64,000 nt of DNA from Clostridia bacterium (GTDB lineage: Bacteria > Bacillota > Clostridia > Oscillospirales > CAG-272). Both the position numbers and the translations under genes were made by a program. Within the stretch, counting starts at the first letter, position 1; every line of letters begins with the position of its first letter. Positions 56,026 to 64,000 of this stretch are shown one piece after another. The DNA is taken from contig JAFXFN010000033.1 in NCBI GenBank assembly GCA_017520505.1, forward strand, positions 1 to 64,000. Reading direction: 5' to 3'. The notes beneath the pieces were generated by a model. The model saw nothing but the letters and a program-made list of their open reading frames with translations, did no database searches and was not told the DNA's origin.

Positions 56026-56101
56026 AAATAACCTCTGAAAATTACGTATTTTATATTATTATAGAATATTATATATATTAATGCAATATATTATTTGTAA
56101 A

Positions 56102-56698
56102 TTATTTAGATTCAAATTTTGCAAAAAGCGGTTTTATGCTTTTATAAAGCACGGCGGCAATTATAACACAAATTACCCCCTTGACGAAGTTGAACGGAAC
56201 GTTGAAAACAAGAAGGGCTTCAAATAAAGAATTGACAGAAGAATTGAGCTCGGCATACATTCCGATTATAGCATCGATAGGAAGCATTTTTGAATATACG
56301 GGATATGTTATATAGTAGTTGACCGGAAGGCTCACAAGCGCCATTGCCATTGATCCCGTTACACCCGAAACGACAAGCGAAAATTTTTTCTCTTTTAAAA
56401 ATCTGAAAATATATCCTGTTGTAAGTACAAATACAGCGCCTAAAATAAAGTTGGCAACCTCTCCGATACCGCCCGTTGTCGTAACTATCAGATGCACAGC
56501 ATTTTTTATAAGACACACTAAAACACCGGATACGGGCGAAATTGCTATAGCGGCAAAAACACCGGGTAATTCCGAAAAATCGAATTTTATAAATCCGGGC
56601 ATAAAAGGCGTTGAAAATTCAAGCATCATAAGAATCGATGCAAGTGCGCCAAGCATAGCGGTCGTTGTAAGATTCAGTACAGAATTTCTGTTTTTCAT
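56102..56698 (-). CDS. ribU: ECF transporter substrate-binding subunit RibU (riboflavin)
   Basis: 198 residues with six helices, S-component type. The first helix LTTTAMLGALASILMMLEF is followed by FSELPGVFAAIAISPVSGVL and KNAVHLIVTTTGGIGEVANF, typical of RibU-like proteins. It would bind riboflavin and use a shared EcfA/A-prime/T module encoded elsewhere. The FMN riboswitch at 57542-57677, in the same orientation and with no other gene between them, supports the riboflavin assignment. The ribosome binding site is GGAG. Confidence 0.85.
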   Translation of the reverse strand: MKNRNSVLNLTTTAMLGALASILMMLEFSTPFMPGFIKFDFSELPGVFAAIAISPVSGVLVCLIKNAVHLIVTTTGGIGEVANFILGAVFVLTTGYIFRFLKEKKFSLVVSGVTGSMAMALVSLPVNYYITYPVYSKMLPIDAIIGMYAELNSSVNSLFEALLVFNVPFNFVKGVICVIIAAVLYKSIKPLFAKFESK

Positions 56699-56760
56699 AG
56701 TAATTCTCCATAATGCCTTGCGGCAAGTTTAAATGCAATTTGTTTTTAGTAATGTAACGT

Positions 56761-56929
56761 AGGGAGAGGCGTCCTGTCACCGTTTGAAACTCATTTTCGT
56801 CAATTTTCATTCAGGTGTGGTGTTATGCCTCCCCAAGGGGGAGGTGCACGGCTATGAGTTGTGTGCAACTTATGAGTTGCACGCAACTCAATGTGACAAA
56901 GAGGGTAAAACCCATTTCCGCTTACTTTA
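56761..56929. repeat. Repeat-like intergenic DNA, left part
   Basis: Contains GCCTCCCCCTTGGGGAGGC-type hairpin sequence (about 56826-56845) and a cluster of self-complementary words around GTTGTGTGCAACTTATGAGTTGCACGCAACT (given here only as positions 56868-56888). No coding signal. It resembles dispersed intergenic repeats of Clostridia and is part of the block separating the FMN riboswitch from ribU. Confidence 0.5.
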
Positions 56930-57056
56930 TTCGGGGGGGCGGCACAATTCACGTCTGCGTGAATTTGACGGATGCGCACAGAAAATTATGCTTGAAAGCA
57001 CGCACTGATTATGCGCACCGACAGTTTCGCAAAATGCGAAACGTGCCGCCCCCGAA
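56930..57056. repeat. 127-bp structured element with inverted terminal arms
   Basis: Arms TTCGGGGGGGCGGCAC and GTGCCGCCCCCGAA (14 bp paired, two extra G) enclose two perfect hairpins, AATTCACG/CGTGAATT (56946-56965) and GTTTCGCA/TGCGAAAC (57024-57042), and two TGCGCA words. This could be a small non-autonomous mobile element (MITE-like) or a branched RNA. No gene inside. Confidence 0.7.
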
Positions 57057-57116
57057 AAGAACATTTCAAATAATAGATAAATTACGTGACACTTGCCTCT
57101 TCACTTTTCACTCTTA

Positions 57117-57215
57117 CCTATTACTAAGTCATAACCATCGGCTAAGCCGGTGGTTTGCTCCGCCCTATAAGGGCATATTACCGGCGAGGCTGAAAGCCTA
57201 CCGAAACATTTGACA
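57117..57215. repeat. Structured repeat resembling an IS200/IS605-type end
   Basis: Begins near CCTATTACTAAGTCATAACC, then hairpins ACCATCGGCTAAGCCGGTGGT (positions 57132-57152), GCCCTATAAGGGC and GGCTGAAAGCC in a row. I recall such stacks near TnpB/IS200-like ends in Clostridia, but no transposase or tnpB frame is present, so this is at most a remnant. Confidence 0.45.
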
Positions 57216-57257
57216 CTTGCAAACTCGTCCTACCGCCACAGATGTGGCTGATATTTC

Positions 57258-57300
57258 AGCCTCCCTTGTGCAAAGGGAGGTGGCAAGACGGAGGGATTGT
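57258..57300. repeat. Small dispersed repeat, copy 1
   Basis: CCTCCCTT...AAGGGAGG hairpin followed by ACGGAGGGATTGT. The last 13 bases are identical to those of the repeat at 57364-57406. Confidence 0.75.
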
Positions 57301-57363
57301 TTGGCTTACTCTTACACGGCTACAACCCCTCAGTCGCATCGAGTTGTAAACAACTCGGCTGAC

Positions 57364-57406
57364 AGCTCCCCTTACACAGGGGAGCCTTTCGCTACGGAGG
57401 GATTGT
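57364..57406. repeat. Small dispersed repeat, copy 2
   Basis: GCTCCCCT...AGGGGAGC hairpin followed by ACGGAGGGATTGT, same layout and spacing as copy 1. A family of REP-like intergenic repeats. Confidence 0.75.
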
Positions 57407-57466
57407 CGGGCGGCAAAAGTCTATACGGAACCACCCGCTTAGTGGGTGGTTTTCGGTAACCAACAA

Positions 57467-57496
57467 AAGCCCCTCGGCAAAATACCGAGGGGCTTG
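57467..57496 (-). terminator. Terminator of the FMN riboswitch expression platform
   Basis: 11-bp stem AAGCCCCTCGG/CCGAGGGGCTT with 7-nt loop, followed on the minus strand by TTTGTTGG. It lies 46 bases after the aptamer P1 stem, and a GGCGC/GCGCC hairpin (57513-57530) in between may be the competing structure. It is also the first terminator after tuf. Confidence 0.82.
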
Positions 57497-57541
57497 TTAC
57501 GTCGGATATAACACGGCGCAAAGCGCCATGACTCTGACTTA

Positions 57542-57677
57542 ATCATTTTCTCTCATCCGGACTTTACCGTCGGCACAGGAATCTCACCTGTTCGGCACAC
57601 ATTTCTGTGTGTTAGCGGGCTTTACCGCCGGTTTGGAATTTCACCTGACACAAGATTTTGTGTCCCTCGAAAATAAT
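57542..57677 (-). ncRNA. FMN riboswitch (RFN element)
   Basis: Read on the minus strand it has the near-universal RFN blocks in order: AGGTGAAATTCC, ACCGGCGGTAAAGCCCGC, GGTGAGATTCCTGTGCCGAC, GGTAAAGTCCGGATGAGAG, closed by a complete P1 stem (ATTATTTTC with GAAAATGAT, one GU pair). It senses FMN and normally turns off riboflavin synthesis or uptake genes. It begins 22 bases after the tuf stop with no terminator between. The first same-strand gene is ribU, 843 bases further on. Confidence 0.96.
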
Positions 57678-57699
57678 CTTTATTAAATTTTGAGTTTAA

Positions 57700-58905
57700 T
57701 TACTCGATGATTTCAGAAACGACGCCTGAACCAACTGTTCTACCACCCTCACGGATAGCGAAACGGAGACCCTTTTCAATAGCGATAGGTGTGATAAGCT
57801 CAACTGTCATATCAACGTTATCGCCGGGGCGGCACATTTCAACGTCAGCGGGAAGACCGATAACGCCTGTAACGTCAGTTGTTCTGAAGTAGAACTGAGG
57901 TCTGTAGCCGGGGAAGAAGGGCTTTTGACGGCCGCCTTCTTTTTCTGTAAGAACGTAAACCTGACCTACAAACTTTGTGTGAGGCTGAATGGAGCCGGGC
58001 TTACAGATAACCTGACCTCTTTCGATCTCGTTCTTCTGGATACCACGGAGAAGAAGACCGATATTGTCACCTGCCTGAGCAGAATCAAGAAGCTTTCTGA
58101 ACATTTCAACGCCTGTAACAACTGTCTGTCTCTTTTCGTCGGAAAGACCAACGATTTCAACAGTATCAGACATGTTTACGATACCTCTTTCAACTCTACC
58201 TGTAGCAACTGTACCACGACCTGTGATGGAGAATACGTCTTCGACAGGCATAAGGAAGGGCATGTCGGACATTCTGTCAGGTGTAGGAATGAAGGAGTCA
58301 ACTTCGTTCATAAGCTCGAAGATAGGAGCGTAGCAAGCGTCGTTCACATCTGTGGAAGCAGATTCAAGAGCGTCTCTTGCGGAACCTCTGATGATAGGTG
58401 TATCATCGCCCGGGAAGTCGTACTCGTTAAGGAGTTCACGAATTTCCATCTCAACGAGGTCGAGAAGTTCGGGGTCGTCAACGAGGTCGCACTTGTTCAT
58501 GAATACAACGATTGCAGGAACGCCAACCTGACGAGCGAGAAGGATGTGCTCACGTGTCTGCTGCATAGGACCGTCTGTACCTGCAACAACGAGGATAGCA
58601 CCGTCCATCTGAGCTGCACCTGTGATCATGTTCTTAACATAGTCAGCGTGTCCGGGGCAGTCAACGTGTGCGTAGTGACGTGTGTCTGTTTCGTACTCAA
58701 CGTGTCTTGTGTTGATTGTGATACCTCTTGCTCTTTCTTCGGGAGCGTTGTCGATCTGGTCATAAGCCATGAATTCGATGTTACCGTTCTTCAAAGAAAG
58801 TGTCTTTGTGATAGCTGCTGTGAGCGTTGTCTTACCATGGTCAACGTGGCCGATAGTACCAATGTTAACATGGTCTTTTGTTCTGTCAAACTTTTGCTTT
58901 GCCAT
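57700..58905 (-). CDS. tuf: Elongation factor Tu
   Basis: 401 residues. GTPase domain with [26 protein letters not shown] and NKCDLVD; domains II and III end [12 protein letters not shown]. Delivers aminoacyl-tRNA to the ribosome. Last gene of the str operon, 48 bases after fusA. No terminator directly follows: the transcript runs into the FMN riboswitch. Confidence 0.98.
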   Translation of the reverse strand: MAKQKFDRTKDHVNIGTIGHVDHGKTTLTAAITKTLSLKNGNIEFMAYDQIDNAPEERARGITINTRHVEYETDTRHYAHVDCPGHADYVKNMITGAAQMDGAILVVAGTDGPMQQTREHILLARQVGVPAIVVFMNKCDLVDDPELLDLVEMEIRELLNEYDFPGDDTPIIRGSARDALESASTDVNDACYAPIFELMNEVDSFIPTPDRMSDMPFLMPVEDVFSITGRGTVATGRVERGIVNMSDTVEIVGLSDEKRQTVVTGVEMFRKLLDSAQAGDNIGLLLRGIQKNEIERGQVICKPGSIQPHTKFVGQVYVLTEKEGGRQKPFFPGYRPQFYFRTTDVTGVIGLPADVEMCRPGDNVDMTVELITPIAIEKGLRFAIREGGRTVGSGVVSEIIE

Positions 58906-58953
58906 TGGTTTTTCCTCCTAAAATATGAAACAATGTTTCAAAAATTTTTAATT

Positions 58954-61035
58954 TTATTGTTTAGCTCTTCCGGAAATAATAGCTTCCTGAATGCTCTTGG
59001 GAACTTCTGTAAAGTGGCTGGGCTCCATAGAGTACATACCTCTACCCTGTGTACGGGAACGGAGCTCAGTTGCGTAACCGAACATTTCCGCAAGCGGAAC
59101 CATTGCGGTTATCTGCGATGCGCCTGTCATGTTATCCATCGACTGGATAGCACCGCGGCGTGAGTTAAGGTCACCGATAACGTCACCGAGGTAATCATCG
59201 GGAGTTACAACAACGACCTTCATGATCGGCTCTGTAAGCACGGGGTCTGCCTTGCGCATACCTTCCTTGAGCGCCATAGAACCTGCGATCTTGAACGCCA
59301 TTTCAGATGAGTCGACTTCATGGTAAGAACCGCCTGTGAGCGTTACCTTAACGTCAACTACATCGTAGCCTGCAAGGATACCGGACTGCATTGCGCCCTG
59401 GATACCTGCGTCAACAGCGGGAATGTATTCCTTGGGAATATCACCGCCGACAACCTTGTTTTCAAACAAGTAGCCTGCACCGGGTTCGTTAGGCTCAATA
59501 GTGATCTTAACGTGACCGTACTGACCCTTACCACCGGACTGACGTGCATACTTCATATCGACATCGGCGCTCTTTCTGATCGTTTCCTTGTAAGAAACCT
59601 GGGGCTTACCGATGTTTGCTTCAACCTTAAACTCACGAAGAAGTCTGTCAACGATGATTTCAAGGTGAAGCTCACCCATACCGGCGATGATAGTCTGAGC
59701 TGTATCCTCGTCTGTATAGGTACGGAATGTCGGGTCTTCTTCAGCAAGCTTTGCCAAAGCAATACCCATCTTTTCCTGACCTGCCTTTGTCTTGGGCTCG
59801 ATAGCAACTCTGATAACGGGTTCCGGGAACTCCATTGATTCGAGAATTACGGGATGAGCTTCATCACAAAGCGTGTCGCCTGTTGTTGTATTCTTAACAC
59901 CTACTACTGCGGCGATATCACCGGAGTAACAAATGTCGATATCCTGTCTGTCGTTAGCGTGCATCTGAAGAATTCTTCCGAAACGCTCACGGCCGTTCTT
60001 TGTTGAGTTGTAAACAGTTGTACCTGCTTCAACCTTACCTGAATAAACTCTGAAGAAGCAGAGCTTACCAACGAACGGGTCAGTCATGATCTTGAATGCA
60101 AGTGCTGCGAAAGGAGCGCTGTCATCAGCAGGTCTTTCCTCTTCTTCCTCTGTCTTGGGGTTTACGCCCTTGATAGCGGGAATGTCAAGAGGTGAAGGCA
60201 TATAGTCGATAACTGCATCAAGAAGCTTCTGAACACCCTTGTTCTTGAAGGATGTACCGCAGCAAACGGGAACGATCTGGTTAGCGATCGTTGCCTTACG
60301 AAGCGCCGCTTTAAGCTCTTCGATGCCGATCTCTTCGCCTTCGCAGTATTTTTCGAAGAGTTCTTCGTCTGTTTCGCAGATCTTTTCAACCATTTCAGCT
60401 CTTGCTTCTTCAGCCTGAGCAAGCATATCGTCAGGGATAGCCGCAACAGTTACGTTCTTACCCTGATCGTCCTTTGAGTTGATATCCGCAACCATCTCCA
60501 TAAGGTCGATGATTCCGACGAATGTATCTTCACGTCCGATGGGAAGCTGTATCGGAACAGCATTCGCATGCAAACGCTCGTGCATCATTTTTACAACTCT
60601 GTAAAAGTCTGCACCCATTATATCCATTTTGTTGACGTAAGCCATACGGGGTACCTTGTACTTGTCAGCCTGACGCCAAACTGTTTCGGACTGAGGTTCA
60701 ACACCGCCCTTAGCGCAGAATACTGTAACCGAACCGTCAAGGACACGGAGTGAACGTTCAACTTCAACTGTGAAGTCAACGTGTCCGGGTGTGTCGATGA
60801 TGTTGATTCTGTTACCCTTCCAGAAGCATGTTGTAGCAGCGGAGGTAATTGTGATACCTCTTTCCTGCTCCTGTGCCATCCAGTCCATTGTTGCGGAACC
60901 GTCGTGGGTTTCGCCTATCTTATGCGTTTTACCGGTGTAAAACAATATACGCTCAGTAGTAGTCGTTTTACCGGCATCTATGTGAGCCATAATACCGATG
61001 TTACGGGTAAGCTCAAGCGGGTATTCTCTTGCCAT
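58954..61035 (-). CDS. fusA: Elongation factor G
   Basis: 693 residues, full length, five domains. G1 [16 protein letters not shown]3 [17 protein letters not shown]4 NKMDIMGAD. It has the catalytic His-containing RARGITI-type loop in the form [11 protein letters not shown], and domain IV with [15 protein letters not shown]. Translocase in the str operon, 12 bases after rpsG. Confidence 0.98.
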   Translation of the reverse strand: MAREYPLELTRNIGIMAHIDAGKTTTTERILFYTGKTHKIGETHDGSATMDWMAQEQERGITITSAATTCFWKGNRINIIDTPGHVDFTVEVERSLRVLDGSVTVFCAKGGVEPQSETVWRQADKYKVPRMAYVNKMDIMGADFYRVVKMMHERLHANAVPIQLPIGREDTFVGIIDLMEMVADINSKDDQGKNVTVAAIPDDMLAQAEEARAEMVEKICETDEELFEKYCEGEEIGIEELKAALRKATIANQIVPVCCGTSFKNKGVQKLLDAVIDYMPSPLDIPAIKGVNPKTEEEEERPADDSAPFAALAFKIMTDPFVGKLCFFRVYSGKVEAGTTVYNSTKNGRERFGRILQMHANDRQDIDICYSGDIAAVVGVKNTTTGDTLCDEAHPVILESMEFPEPVIRVAIEPKTKAGQEKMGIALAKLAEEDPTFRTYTDEDTAQTIIAGMGELHLEIIVDRLLREFKVEANIGKPQVSYKETIRKSADVDMKYARQSGGKGQYGHVKITIEPNEPGAGYLFENKVVGGDIPKEYIPAVDAGIQGAMQSGILAGYDVVDVKVTLTGGSYHEVDSSEMAFKIAGSMALKEGMRKADPVLTEPIMKVVVVTPDDYLGDVIGDLNSRRGAIQSMDNMTGASQITAMVPLAEMFGYATELRSRTQGRGMYSMEPSHFTEVPKSIQEAIISGRAKQ

Positions 61036-61047
61036 AAAAACAACTCC

Positions 61048-61518
61048 TTACCATCTGAAATGTGCAAAAGCCTTGTTTGCTTCTGCCATCTTGTGCGTGT
61101 CTTCCTTCTTCTTTACCGATGCACCTGAGTTGTTCATTGCATCGAGTATTTCCGCCGCAAGGCGGTCTGCCATTGTTCTTTCGTTACGTTCTCTGGAATA
61201 TCTTGTGATCCAACGCAAGCCAAGTGTAAGCTGACGTTCAGGTCTTACGTCCATAGGAACCTGGTAAGTTGAACCGCCGACACGGCGAGCCTTGACCTCA
61301 AGCTTCGGCATGATGTTGTCAAGTGCGCTCTGGAAAGCTTCCAAAGCACTCTTTCCTGACTTTTCTTCTACGATAGCGAAAGCGTCATATACGATTTTCT
61401 GAGCAACGCCCTTTTTACCGTCATACATAATGTTGTTGATGAGCTTTGTAACAAGCTTAGAGTTATAAAGCGGATCCGGCAGAACGTCTCTCTTTGAGAT
61501 TTGACCTCTTCTCGGCAC
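61048..61518 (-). CDS. rpsG: 30S ribosomal protein S7, GTG start
   Basis: 156 residues, the standard length, starting [20 protein letters not shown] after Met. The GTG at 61516-61518 follows AAGGAGGG by 7 bases; an ATG six codons upstream overlaps that site and was rejected. A 170-nt spacer to rpsL contains hairpins and may hold the S7-responsive site known in the E. coli str operon. Confidence 0.97.
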   Translation of the reverse strand: MPRRGQISKRDVLPDPLYNSKLVTKLINNIMYDGKKGVAQKIVYDAFAIVEEKSGKSALEAFQSALDNIMPKLEVKARRVGGSTYQVPMDVRPERQLTLGLRWITRYSRERNERTMADRLAAEILDAMNNSGASVKKKEDTHKMAEANKAFAHFRW

Positions 61519-61688
61519 TGTACTTCCCTCCTTCATTAATTTTCATGATATCATTGGTACTCGAAAGTATAACTTTTCGTCCGTGCAGAAAGCTGTCGGG
61601 GCTGATAATAAACACCTTATTTTTGAATAAAGGATCTTCCCGGCTTTTGCAGTTCTGAAAGCTGAAACTTTTTTAACCTGCAGACTTA

Positions 61689-62108
61689 TTATTTGCCTGC
61701 CTTTGCTCTCTTTGCGCCGTAGAGCGAACGGCTCTGGTTTCTCTTTGCAACACCCTGTGTATCAAGAGTACCTCTTATGATGTGGTAACGCACACCGGGG
61801 AGGTCACGCACACGGCCGCCGCGGATAAGAACGACGGAGTGCTCCTGAAGGTTATGACCGATACCGGGGATGTAGCACGTAGCTTCAAGACCGTTAACGA
61901 GCTTAACTCTTGCGATCTTACGGATAGCGGAGTTAGGCTTCTTAGGTGTAGCTGTAGTTACCTTTGTGCAAACGCCTCTTTTTTGAGGTGAGCTTTGGTC
62001 AGTTGCACGCTTCTTAAGGGAGTTGTAGCCCTTCTGAAGTACCGGTACTTTAGACTTGTACTTCTTGTCGTGACGACCGTTTTTAACTAACTGGTTAAAG
62101 GTTGGCAT
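61689..62108 (-). CDS. rpsL: 30S ribosomal protein S12
   Basis: 139 residues. [20 protein letters not shown] at the start, the decoding-centre block [20 protein letters not shown] with the lysine linked to streptomycin sensitivity, and [20 protein letters not shown]. Start at 62108 preceded by AAGGAGAG; upstream in-frame ATG rejected. 78 bases after the L7Ae-like gene. Confidence 0.98.
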   Translation of the reverse strand: MPTFNQLVKNGRHDKKYKSKVPVLQKGYNSLKKRATDQSSPQKRGVCTKVTTATPKKPNSAIRKIARVKLVNGLEATCYIPGIGHNLQEHSVVLIRGGRVRDLPGVRYHIIRGTLDTQGVAKRNQSRSLYGAKRAKAGK

Positions 62109-62186
62109 CTCGGGAATCTCTCCTTTCTTCAAAAATAAGTTGTCTATTATACAAACGCAAACCCGAAAGCTCACGAAAGTACCGTT

Positions 62187-62438
62187 TTAATGTGCTTTCA
62201 AAGCACAGCATACAGCGCACGGAACCTCAATGTTGCAAAGCACACCGAGCTGTAACATTGAAAAGTCAAGACACACCGTGACGTCTTTTTCACCGACACA
62301 GTCTGTAACCTTGCTCTTTACGGCATCGTCCGCATCGTATGCAATAAATACAAGTGCGGCAGAATCCTTCTTCACGGCTTTGACCGTGCTGTTCAGCCCT
62401 ATCTTTAATTCAGACGGGTGAAAATCCGCAGGACTCAT
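62187..62438 (-). CDS. rplGB: L7Ae-family kink-turn binding protein
   Basis: 83 residues. L7Ae/L30e fold pattern: IGLNSTVKAVKKDSAALVFI, AYDADDAVKSKVTDCV and the end LGVLCNIEVPCAVCCAL. YbxF-like proteins bind kink-turns and usually sit between rpoC and rpsL. Here a consensus promoter lies just upstream and rpoC is not the neighbour. AGGAGGAATTAAT precedes the ATG. The C-terminal cysteines are unusual for the family. Confidence 0.88.
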   Translation of the reverse strand: MSPADFHPSELKIGLNSTVKAVKKDSAALVFIAYDADDAVKSKVTDCVGEKDVTVCLDFSMLQLGVLCNIEVPCAVCCALKAH

Positions 62439-62481
62439 ATTAATTCCTCCTGTTTCCGCCGACTATATACATACGTATAAC

Positions 62482-62510
62482 AATATAGCATAAAAATCCG
62501 ATTTTGTCAA
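62482..62510 (-). promoter_or_regulatory. Promoter of the str operon
   Basis: Minus strand TTGACA, 17 bp, TATATT, 43 bases before the L7Ae-like ATG. Confidence 0.9.
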
Positions 62511-62594
62511 TAGCTACGGCAATTAAATTGCGAATTTAGCCGTTTTACAATTTTGTATAAATATAATTGCCTTTTTTATGCAACTTACACAAAA

Positions 62595-64000
62595 TCATTC
62601 GTTTTTCGCTTTGAACGAGGATCTTTTAAGAACTCCGAAGAATATAAGACCGCCCGCAACCATCACGGCGCATCCTGCAATTATAATATATTTCATTATA
62701 TTTGTATCGTTATCCTTTTCGTCGGGCTCTGCCGTTGTTTCCTCGCTTTGTTCGATCTTTTGCGCCGAAATACTGCGTGTGTAAACGTATCCGTCTGCAA
62801 ACGGAACACGCATGGCAAACACGCCCTGTCCCGACACGCATCCCTCGTGGAATATAGGCGTACCGCTGACCGTCACAAATTCTGCCTTGTCGGTAACGTC
62901 ATAAACCGTGCCGTCTTTTTTCTCTGCCGATACTGTCACCCGTCCGTCGCCGTCCTTTTGCACTTCAAGGCTCTTTATCTCTCTTGTATCGTTTTTAACG
63001 ACCGTTATTCCCCTTGAAAGCGCATAATACAGAAATTCACGTGTCAGCTTTGTATTCTGCGGAAAATATGCGGTATTTACGTTTCTCGTTTCCGTTTCTA
63101 TACAGCACACAGCCGTGTTGCTGTCAGCATTCAAGGGAGTATACACCTTCCCCGTACAGCTTGCGCCTGTTTTAAGACTTGTATTTGCATATTTGGCAAC
63201 GGAACGCTTTTCGGTCAGTATCACCACACGGGATTCCATTCCGTATTCAGCCGCCGATGCATTCACCGCATCGGCGGTAAATGCTCTGTCGTCTGAAAGT
63301 CTTGTGTACACGACAACGTCGGGATATGCATTTTTCAAGTGCTTCAGCACCTCGGAAAGCGTTGCGATGGTTTCACCCGGAATTCTTTTATCTGTATAGT
63401 GAAGCTTTTTAAGCTCGCTTATGGTCGCCTCGTATATGCTCACATTCTGATTAAGATATGCCGTTTCATCGCCCGCACTCAACACCGCACAGCCGTCATC
63501 CGTTATACAGACATCGACCTGTATTGCATCCGAGCCGTTTTCCGCCGCAGACATTACCGCCGACAGCGAATTCAACGGTGCTGTCAGCTCATCTCCGCCA
63601 AAAGATACCGAAAGAGGTATGCCGAAATGTGTCCTATCCTCAAACGATTCCATATAGCTTATAATCGCATCGGCATCGCCGATTATACCGTCACAGCCCG
63701 ATGAAAGACACGTATATATGTCGCTGTTCGTGCTTTTTTCTCCGCACACCGCATACACGGTAACAAACACGGAGCGCAGGGCGTTCACGGTATTCGCATT
63801 GACGCTTCTCTGAGGCAGAATAACTGTATTACAGCCTGCCTTTTTCGCCCTTTCATAAAGGTCAAAGGGATTGACGGTAATCGATGACGACGCATCAATT
63901 ACCCCCCTTACAAGCGGATTTGCGGCTGTGACTATATTTATATTTTCTTCCTTTGCCGAAATCACGAACGCATCTTTTATTTCGTATTGGATAAGATGCG
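62595..64000 (-). CDS. Membrane-anchored GDPD-like protein, N-terminus outside the window
   Basis: The frame is open to the right edge, giving at least 468 residues. A GTG at 63965 is not needed as a start. Middle part resembles glycerophosphodiester phosphodiesterase: GSDAIQVDVCITDDGCAVLS and ATISELKKLHY followed by IATLSEVLKHLKNAYP. The metal and catalytic residues are altered (QVD for ELD, SAGDET for the usual HD), suggesting an inactive domain. The C-terminus has an acidic linker, one helix (MKYIIIAGCAVMVAGGLIFF) and a basic cytoplasmic tail, so most of it lies outside the cell. Function unknown. Confidence 0.75.
   Translation of the reverse strand, partial: HLIQYEIKDAFVISAKEENINIVTAANPLVRGVIDASSSITVNPFDLYERAKKAGCNTVILPQRSVNANTVNALRSVFVTVYAVCGEKSTNSDIYTCLSSGCDGIIGDADAIISYMESFEDRTHFGIPLSVSFGGDELTAPLNSLSAVMSAAENGSDAIQVDVCITDDGCAVLSAGDETAYLNQNVSIYEATISELKKLHYTDKRIPGETIATLSEVLKHLKNAYPDVVVYTRLSDDRAFTADAVNASAAEYGMESRVVILTEKRSVAKYANTSLKTGASCTGKVYTPLNADSNTAVCCIETETRNVNTAYFPQNTKLTREFLYYALSRGITVVKNDTREIKSLEVQKDGDGRVTVSAEKKDGTVYDVTDKAEFVTVSGTPIFHEGCVSGQGVFAMRVPFADGYVYTRSISAQKIEQSEETTAEPDEKDNDTNIMKYIIIAGCAVMVAGGLIFFGVLKRSSFKAKNE

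Noticed and set aside
54329..56101. SAM riboswitch upstream of metK
   Set aside because: The gaps upstream of metK (23 bases) and of the COG2426 gene (76 bases) are too short and lack the SAM-I blocks.
56784..57459. Plus-strand frames of 74-132 codons between ribU and the riboswitch
   Set aside because: They run through hairpin repeats, have no ribosome binding site and resemble no protein.
57925..59163. A 412-codon open frame antisense to tuf and fusA
   Set aside because: It mirrors two highly expressed genes with biased codons, is unusually rich in Cys and Val, crosses the gap between them and has no start signals.
61519..61536. ATG start for S7 six codons upstream
   Set aside because: It overlaps the ribosome binding site used by the GTG start, and the family begins with PRRG.

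Overview
The window looks like a chromosomal segment of an anaerobic, low-to-mid GC Firmicute of the class Clostridia, probably a gut Oscillospirales or Clostridiales relative. This is inferred from a Spo0A sporulation regulator, a type I dockerin protein, a YdbC/PC4-like protein, RecD2, Cys4 zinc forms of S14, L36, S4 and adenylate kinase, AGGAGG ribosome binding sites, and sigma-A promoters with 17-bp spacers. No tRNA, rRNA, CRISPR array or intact transposase gene was seen.

Layout. 0-2 kb: a truncated gene and a small minus-strand operon (ydbC, a six-helix membrane protein, a hypothetical). 2.2-9.7 kb: one promoter drives a seven-gene plus-strand operon. It opens with a TerB_N/TerB_C protein and a BrxC/BrxD-like P-loop ATPase (the first two parts of a Shango-like antiphage module, with no helicase gene beside them) and continues into adenosylhomocysteinase, type II pantothenate kinase, a HAD phosphatase, an esterase and an amidohydrolase. 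9.8-16.5 kb: a secreted dockerin protein, rsmD, fucO, a ylmH-like S4 protein and a methyltransferase. 16.6-32.8 kb: the complete S10-spc-alpha ribosomal protein supercluster on the minus strand (rpsJ to rplQ, including secY, adk, map, a KOW protein, infA and rpoA), driven by a perfect-consensus promoter and a 320-nt structured leader.

33-49.8 kb is an accessory and regulatory stretch: a repeat-rich lipoprotein, a HAD phosphatase, a DUF2975/XRE pair, a radical SAM protein, a serine hydrolase, a GH2 glycosidase, spo0A followed by a second copy of its own 3-prime end, a membrane M28 peptidase, azlCD, a YtrA-type GntR/ABC operon, a glycosyltransferase and a MacB-like fused ABC transporter. 50-57.7 kb, minus strand: a ribU / COG2426 / metK / recD2 / comF / mreB-like run in which the mreB-like gene has an in-frame TAA. 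An FMN riboswitch lies about 840 nt upstream of ribU, directly in the 3-prime UTR of tuf, and a patchwork of dispersed repeats separates switch from gene. 57.7-62.5 kb: the str operon (L7Ae-like, rpsL, rpsG, fusA, tuf) with its own consensus promoter. The window ends inside a membrane-anchored, degenerate GDPD-like protein.

The observations most worth following are the helicase-less Shango-like pair joined to SAH hydrolase, the riboswitch in the tuf 3-prime UTR separated from ribU by repeats, the synonymous-only duplication of the spo0A terminus, the interrupted mreB-like gene, the non-ATG start of infA, and structured RNA elements inside the ribosomal operon.
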